From Saccoglossus kowalevskii (taxonomy: Eukaryota; Hemichordata; Enteropneusta; Harrimaniidae), in contig NW_003141823.1 of the NCBI RefSeq assembly GCF_000003605.2, forward strand, positions 18,697 to 40,241: a stretch of 21,545 nt of DNA. Direction: 5' to 3'. Positions 8,981 through 17,900 of this stretch are shown here, one piece after another (position 1 is the stretch's first letter; the number at the start of each line of letters is the position of its first letter). The notes below the pieces were generated by a model that saw nothing but the letters and a program-made list of their open reading frames with translations, had not been told where the DNA came from and ran no database searches. The position numbers and the translations under genes were made by a program.

Positions 8981-11900
8981 CTACGAAGTGAATCAAAACA
9001 AATAAGAACAAATTTAACAGTTTACCTAATATTAAATTAATTACATTTCTGCATATGACATTTTTGTCCAAAAGCAAATCCATTTTTTGCATAATCAAAG
9101 TTTAAACTTACTTGGATTTTGGTGGTCGACTTCTAGGATTACTCGTACTGACTTTTTTTGTTCGGTTTGCTGCACTTTGCGATAAAAAGCTTGCTTCATA
9201 ACTCGCTGGAATAGGATCTTGTGTACTATCAGCATGGGATGACCACCGACCGTGACGTTGACTTGATGAATAATGAGGTGATTTAGACGACTGCAGACCA
9301 AAGGGATCCTCATCAACATCATCTAGAGCATGACTGTTACCATAGTAACCATTATCCCTGGTATGACCACTATCCCTGCTGTACATTTCACCGTCCATAT
9401 GTTGTAAGATTTCTTCAGTATCAATATTTTCATCAGTTAAGAGTTCGTCTAATGTTTTACGCGTTCTCTCAGCGCTTGTAATGCGTGGTGGTTTCGGATT
9501 ACTTGATGGACTGGGACGTGAGGAACCTGAATGTTACAAATATTACTATTATCATGAGGTCACATGTTTTTTTTTATTTATTCTGTAATGATTATTTTCA
9601 GTGTGGCCAGAACTATTACGATTACTAACACTACGCACATTGTCAATATTAATAATCATGACTTTTATTCTATTTAAATTTTTCATCTTTATGTGTACAT
9701 CGAACAACTGCACCATATTCAAAGAAAGCTTAGAATGAACTGCTATGTGCCGAGGGTATTGAAGATAACGACTAAAGGAACAAAATGGAGATAAATAAAA
9801 ATCTAAGAGGTAATATAAGAATGTTAATAAAGAAACGTAATGGTTGATATGGCTTTGTGGTTTGAGATGTACTCTGTGAAAGCTACCTGTCATACACTAT
9901 GAAAATTTATATTAATCCAACAAAGGGAATACATTTTATTGGATATAAGTGGAAGAGCTTGAAATTCACTAATTAGACAAATAAATCAATTAATAAGTAA
10001 AGAGTTCAACTTCAAGCTCATCAGATCATGAATATCTCAAAGCAATTATGTACTTTTGGATCTTGAAATTCGCAATCTTTCAAATCTTGGTTCAGCCAGG
10101 TATGTACTTTAGAGAAACTGACATTTTATAGGGAATTTAAATTTTCTTTGGAACCTGAAAAGTATTTATTTTGTGTGAAAGTGCATTCTCATGTTCAAAT
10201 GTTAGCTCGACTCCGCTGTTCATGCCACTATCTTCGTATTGAGACAGATAGAAAAAATAATGTAGATAGGAGTGAACGCATTTGCTTGCTTTGTAACAGT
10301 AACAACATTGAAAATGAATACCATTTTTTACTTATTTGTTCCTTTTTTGTTAATTTAAGAATAAAATATATTCCTGCTAACTTTTTTAATCCCCCAACAG
10401 TCAGTAAATATTACAAATTAATGGGTACAAAAAATACAGATCTTCTTCAAAGACTGGGAGCCTTTATACTTTTCACGCAATGAAATTGCGAAAAGAGCTA
10501 CAAGTATTGTCAATTGTTTAAAAATTGTAATTTTATTTTCAAATATAAATAATGTATGTAGATATTATGGGCCGATGGCCTTCTATTATAAATAAAGACC
10601 ATATACCTTTGAATTATGTACTAGTTTCATTGAACTCTAAACACTGGTTCTTATTTAACCTTCTCACCACCTGTTCCCTCTTTTTATCACAAATTCACAA
10701 AATAGTCCTGTTTATAGTCTGCACTTCCCTTCAGAAGATTGGGACAAAAATAGCCAAATTTTTTAAGTAAAAACCGAAAATTGTCTGTTGGCTCCAAAAT
10801 AGGGTTCATTTCCAGAAATCTTAGAGTATATAAAAAAAAAAAAAGTGCAGACAAATTTGGGCAAGAAAATCTGGTAGTGAAAAGGTTATTAGTTGAACAG
10901 ATAAAAATGATTAAAAGTAAATTACTGTACAATGCTTAGTTATTAACTGTTTTTTGTTTGTTTATTTCACTGATGGCTGGATGTGCTCAGTTAAAACCCA
11001 GTGAAGGTGCAAAGTTAATCATACAGTATATTGTTTCCTTCACAAACCAGTGAATTAAAATATAGTGAATATTCCGGCAACATCAAAGCTGCTAAAATTA
11101 AACCCAGTGAATATTTTTTCATTTCTACAGTAATATTGGTGGTTTGAACACCAACTGATGAAGTTTGAAGATAATCCAGGAGCGTATATATCAAGTTTCA
11201 TTAGGAGCAAATAAGCAGCTTGTGAGATGTATCAAGGTGAAAATAATTTTATTGAAATTAAATATTTAATATGTATGAATTTGAATCAAATTGAAAAACA
11301 AATATTAGTGAAAAAGACAAGACAACGTGTTGAATCGCAAATCACACAGAAACCATGGCAATGAATCAATGTTCATAATACTTCAAAACTATAACAAATA
11401 ACATGCTGTAACTGATGGAGATTTAAATTTAATATTTAATTAATAATCAGTGCTGTTAAGAATGATCCTTCAAATCTAAGTGCCTCAGTAGGGATGCTTG
11501 TAACTATAGCAACAAGACACATTACTCACTAGTTTTCTTGTTGCGTGTTCTATTCTGTATGACACCTCTGTTACCATACACAGTACTAGCCATGGGATTA
11601 GATTTCTTTGTCTGTGTGGGTCTGGTTGGTGATCTGTCCCCATTGCCTAAAAATGACAAAAATCAATATAGTAACAATAGGATAGGATTGATAATCTGCT
11701 AATTCAGACACATGTTTTGATGTACATGATTTTGACATGCCATGGCATTCTGATTTTGACACGTCTTTATGTACATGGTTTTGACATGCCATAGCATTCT
11801 GATTTTGACACGTCTTTATGTACATGATTTTGACATGCCATGGCATTCTGATTTTCACACATGTCTTGATGTACATGATTTTGATTTGCCATGGCATTCT

Positions 11901-14900
11901 GAATTTGACATACATCTTGATGTATGTGATTTAGAAACATGTCATGGCATTCTGTTCATCTGCTTGTGATATGTCTTGATGTAAGAGATTTTTACACAAG
12001 TCATAAAGTTCTGCTTCAGATTGGCACCACTCCAGGAATACCACACCCTGGGTATATTGTACTAACCGATTCTGAAATCCATCACAGGATCAGCTTGATG
12101 TCTAGCTGATCTATTACTATATAAGGGCATATCATGGCTCATTGCGTCTCTTGGTTTAGGCTTAGCTCTCATCTGCCTTGGTGGCATTTCCGGTAATGCA
12201 GGCGGCAGTGGGGTTGTACTTGATTCACACATGGCCTAAAAATAGAAATTAATCATCAAAGACAGATAGATTGAAACACAACATGTCATGTTAATTGCAA
12301 TGTGCGAATTGCCCAATTCACGATTATGTAACTATTTTTCATGTAAATAAATAAAAACAACGATGTTTGAGCCATTTAACATTGATTTCTATGAGGAAAA
12401 GGTTCCGTCATATCTGAAAATATCATTTAGTGACATATACATGTAGTGATAAAATAGTATGTTGTTATAAGATGGGTAACTATGATTGACAGGAAAGCCC
12501 ATCTGTAACACTAATTTCTCTAAGAATATGATTTATATTGGGTAAAAACTTCCAAAAGGATATGGCATTTATCCAAACCTATAATAAGTAGCATTTGTGA
12601 AACAAAATATTGTGTTAGCATTTAATAGGTTGAAATACCCATGAGCTAACTTTAACCTTTTCACAACCGGTTCCAAAAATAGTCCCATTTATAGTCTGCA
12701 CTTTCTTTCAAAAGTTTGGGACAAAAAGAACCAAATTTTTTGAGTAAAAACTGAAAATTGACTAAAATTTTGTCTGCTGGGCCAAAATTAGGGTTCATTT
12801 CCAAAATTATTGAAGAATATAATGAAAAAAGTGCAGAAAAATTTGGGTGAGAAAGTCTGGTGGTGAAAAGGTTAACCACAGATTCGCTCTATGTCTCTAA
12901 GTAATAAAATTCATATTCAGTTTCAATACCTGATGCTGTACAAGTGAAGTTTCTGGTAAGAGTGTCTCACAGAATTCACAGGGTAAGAATATTTCATCAT
13001 CATCATCACTGTCTGGTCTTTCAAACTGGTCAGCTTGACTATGAAGAAAGTAAATAAGAAAAAACAAAGTTCAATGTCAATCTTCTATCAATGACAAGAA
13101 GCATTTGTTAAATTTGAAACAGTTATTAGAGCTGGACTTTTGCTAAATTTTTGTCTCTCAAATACTGATGCTGTGAAATGTTTTATTTTTTGATCAAAAT
13201 GAAATGACAGTGTAAATTTCACAACTGTGTGTACTACTTCTCACTGAAAACTGTACACCTTGTTCTAAATAGTTTGAACAAAATACTTGGTCTGTGCTTT
13301 TTTTTCATCTGTAAGATTTACCTAATTATTCTGTAAAAATTTCAAAATTTTATTATGAGTGGAATACAAATAAAATTGCAACCAATTGTAAAGGCCATTG
13401 TTTTAATTACCTAATTTGCATATTTGCAAATATTTTACATAATTAATAATTCATTGAAATGAGTGCAGAAATCTTTTAGATTGTCTTAATATGAATTGAC
13501 CTCAGTAATATTTTGGTTATAGTTGATTGTATAGCCATTTGATCTAAGACTAAAGAAAATATTAGTATGCAAATTAGATTTACATTTGTTATGATTATAT
13601 TCTCAAAAGCAGTATTCAAATTAATTGATCTAGAGAACTAATTACCCGATTCACTTCAAATTTGGAACAATAAAAACAGACACACATCTCCTCAAATTCT
13701 TCACTTAGATTTGCCTCTTTTGTTTATAGTTTTATTTTTATGGCTTTTGAAATGATGGAAACTATCAGGGGGATAACACATGTTTTTACAGGATCAGTTT
13801 GAAAATGATTTCCTAATCATACATTATTTTATGCAACTTGATGTCGACAAGAGTTAAGAGTAGACAAGTTGTATGCCACCTCTTAATTCCTTCATATATC
13901 AGTACTAATTTTCCAAGATGTTAATTTCAGTTTTAGGAAAAATATCATTCCCGTGTTTAATAGACATCATGCAAAATATCTGAACCAGGAGCTCTCAAAA
14001 ATTTTCAAAGTAGGATTTAAGAAATATTTTGTTTGGAAAACTAAAAATGTTTACAGTAAAACAGTGACCCCTGATTTAACTGTCAATTCCACCAAAGAGA
14101 ATGTACTTATTTTTGAAATTAAAATGCCAATAATGATGATGCGTTATAAATTTTCTGACACACATTCACCAGAAATTTATTTGTTGTGACTTGGAAAAAA
14201 TAAGAACTACATCCAGCACATCACACAAGGCTATCAATATGATGCTGATACAAACTGATGATAAATTATGCATCTGATACCCACAACAATGAAAATGACA
14301 AGACACAGTTGAATTAAAATAATTAGCACTGAATACCTTCTGATTCCATATCCCAAGTTATCCACAATTGGAGGTTGGGATGGTGGACTTCTGGTGTTTG
14401 GTGACATGAACACACTGTTATTGGGTGGACTGTTTGTAATGTGTTCATCTTCTGGAATGGCTTGGCTGCATCCAGACTATGAAGAGAGAATATGTTAAGA
14501 AGGACTCCAGTAAGCTGCTTGAACTTCACAGTAGCATCACAAACTCTGAATATCAAGGATACCGCAAAATATGCACTCAGACAGTACACAGCCCCATCGA
14601 CCTCTGCTGTGTGTCGGTCGATACTTCTGCTGTACTGTCTTCTTGCATACTTTGTGGTATCCTCGTAATAACTTCATAGCAACAAAATACAAACAATTTG
14701 CATCATGCAACTTTACATGAAGTGAAGTTGGGTTAAGAATTCTGATTTGCATAAGATTTATATAAGATTCATCTTTGAGTCTCATTTGAGTATATATCAA
14801 ATGCAGTTCTATAGAAAAATAAAGTATCACTCATACTAAGTAGATAAAGACGCAATCCTCTGCAACTTAAAACTCTATGTTCTTCCCGGTTGACATCTAA

Positions 14901-17900
14901 CACTGATTCAATTTATGACTCGCATTATTCAAAAAATCATTTAATTCTTACCTAACTGCTATCATTCTGAGTTAAAATCCTAATCTAAAATATCAATTAT
15001 GATATATTTGTACTTTGTAATTAATTTTTTAAACAACTGTTATTCAAATTGAATATGAGAGATATGTTGCGAGACCGATACGAATATGATGTAAATCTCA
15101 TGCAAATCTTATCAACTTTTGAATTGAATTGGAGCACAAGTAAAAATGTTTTTGAATTGTTATTGCAATACCAGAAATGAATTTAGAAGTTAATTTACCG
15201 AGAAAGCCTCAACAAATTAAACTATTATTGAGCATGTGAAGAATAGTGAGAATGGCACAAAAAAAGTTGCTTATTAACTGCCCCTCATGTGGGACATGAA
15301 TCCCAGAATGCACTAGAATGTACTGACATCAGTGAATAAGGACAAGTCAAACCAATTAATAAATACACGCTATTAAATCTTCAAATAACAGACATTCTTA
15401 TCAGAATAAATTAAAGTTACATTCTCATTTCACACATCCACAGATTAATTATATCATTAAATGTAGATATTGCAATTGGGTGAAAGAAAAAATTAATCGC
15501 AGGGAGTTTCTTAAATTAAGTTAGATTTGTAAATATTAGACATTCACTTAAGGAGGCTTTACTTGTCATTGAAGGTCAGTTAAATTGTAGGGATAAGGGA
15601 TGAATTGTAAGGGATAAGACCCTTCAGAAACCCTCAAAATGAAATGAACGAGTGGGAAAGTGAGAGTATCTAATTTTACTATATCTTACCTGATGGACGT
15701 ACAGGATGTCTAAAGGAAATAACTCGCTACAGAATTCACATGGTAATGGGGTGTTCATATCTACAAAAATAAAATGTACCACAGGAAAATTTATAAGTAA
15801 AATCTTCAAAATTATAAGCAGCATAAAATGACATCTGTTGAAAATAAAATACAGTTTTTATAAAACATAAAGTGACTTGATATACTATTTTGATCATTAT
15901 TTGTTACTGAAATAAGTATGCGATATGCTACTGAATTTTCTCTATTAGAAGCACATCTCTAATAGAAGTGCACATAAACCCCAAATCACATTTATTGTAT
16001 ACCGAATCATTAAAATATTACTTATTTTGACCATGAAAACACCTCTGTAATTGACAGAAGAACATGTGCTACTAATGGAGCAAATACAGTACCTGTGTTT
16101 TTATCTGAGGTGGACCCCTAGAACTTTACAGTATATGCTGGCCTAATAGCCCTGATCTACAAGTTTCAGGCAGTTGATGAAGTATTGTTTACAGAGAAAA
16201 ATTGTATGGGTCATCAAAACAGTATATTATATTATTATACATCTGTCACCGTAACACCATAAGTTACAGCGTGCTGTTATTTTGCGGTATTTTATGGGGT
16301 ATTTTCATCTTACCATATAGGGAAATGCAAATTCCAAATATGGAAAGATTACGCGCGTAAGCGTCCTCTAATAATAAAAACAAACATAGCTGCCATAGCT
16401 GTTTGACCAGATTCCACACAAAGAATTTTGTTGATTCTGTTCTAAACGGCATTTTTGGATTTCGCATCGACCTCCGCTGCACGTCGCTCAATACTCCCGC
16501 TGTACTGTCTTTGTGCATATCTTGAGGTATCCTCGTAATAAGCTTATATTATATCAGATTACTAGTCAGCTTCTGTCATTTTTGAAAATATTATTAACAC
16601 ATTTATTTTGAGTTCAATTTATTTTATTTTTATATTGGGCCAACAACTATCAAGCAGGGCAGACAACTTTTTTAACTTGCATGTTATCAACTACTTGGCA
16701 TTGGGAACTAGACAGATTCTGTTGCAAAGTAGAGTGTGGGTTATGAAATGGGTCTACATAATAAAAGCAGAACCTCACCATCTCCAGTTGGTGAAGGAGG
16801 CCCTCTAGAGTACAATCTTGAATGTGTGACTGATGATACAGGTGGATCTGGAATTTGATTGGCATCTTCAATGATTCTGTCAATGTCTTCGTCAGTGGTC
16901 AAATCATGTGCCAGATGCATAGCTAATAGTCTGTCCATTTCTTCATGATTGTGACTACTCATAGGAAGCTCTGTATGGAAATATGAAACGTAATGCACTA
17001 TTCTTTTTGAGCAAGGATGAGAAAAGAGAGGAGAGGAAAACCACTATTCTTCGTGAGTCAGAGTGAGAAAAAAGGGGAAAAAAGAGGAAAACAACTATTC
17101 TTTGTGAGTGAGAATGAGAAAGAAGAGGAAAACCACTACTTATTGTGAGTAAGAGTGAGGAGGGAGTGGGAAACTACTACTCTTTGGGAGTGAGTATGAG
17201 AAAAGAGTGAAAAACCACTGTTCTTTGTGAGTGACATTGAGAAAGGAGTGGGAAGCCACCACTCTTTGTGAGTGAGATTGAGAAAGGAGTGGGAAGCCAC
17301 CACTCTTTGTGAGTGAGATTGAGAAAGGGGTGGGAAGCCACCACTCTTTGTGAGTGAGATTGAGAAAGGGGTGACAAACCACTACTCTTTGTGAGTGAGA
17401 TTGAGAAAGGGGTGGGAAGCCACCACTCTTTGTGAGTGAGATTGAGAAAGGGGTGACAAACCACTACTCTTTGTGAGTGAGATTGAGAAAGGGGTGGGAA
17501 GCCACCACTCTTTGTGAGTGAGATTGAGAAAGGAGTGGGAAGCCAGCACTCTTTGTGAGTGAGATTGAGAAAGGGGTGACAAACCACTACTCTTTGTGAG
17601 TGAGATTGAGAAAGGGGTGGGAAGCCACCACTCTTTGTGAGTAAGATTGAGAAAGGAGTGGGAAGCCACTACTCTTTGTGAGTGAGATTGAGAAAGGAGT
17701 GGGACACAACTACTCTTTGTGAGTAGGCATGAGAAAGGAACCGAAATGCACTACTCTTTGTGAGTAAGAATGAAAAAGGAACCGAAATGAACTACTCTTT
17801 GTGAGTAAGAATGAGAAAGGAACCGAAATGAACTACTCTTTGTGAGTAAGAATGAGAAAGGAACCGAAATGCACTACTCTTTGTGAGTAAGAATGAGAAA

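Noticed and set aside
8863..9098. - strand frame with EVPVPVQQPMTVELLESVETV
   Set aside because: Phase continuity from the 9112-9526 exon selects another frame through 8863-8980; this one is a shadow.
10687..12879. Similar - strand frames at 10687-10932 and 12661-12879 (FLLKKFG..CP.LLK.SADYK)
   Set aside because: They are the two copies of the TTAA-flanked inverted-repeat element, not a gene family.
13953..14189. + strand frame of 78 codons
   Set aside because: AT-rich chance frame inside a TRAFD1 intron, no recognisable domain or splice sites.
17140..17669. Long - strand frames with periodic protein (LTHKEWWLPTPFSISLTK repeats)
   Set aside because: The frames arise because a 41-bp tandem repeat without stop codons reads open in all three phases; the same peptide appears in shifted frames and the array lies inside a TRAFD1 intron.
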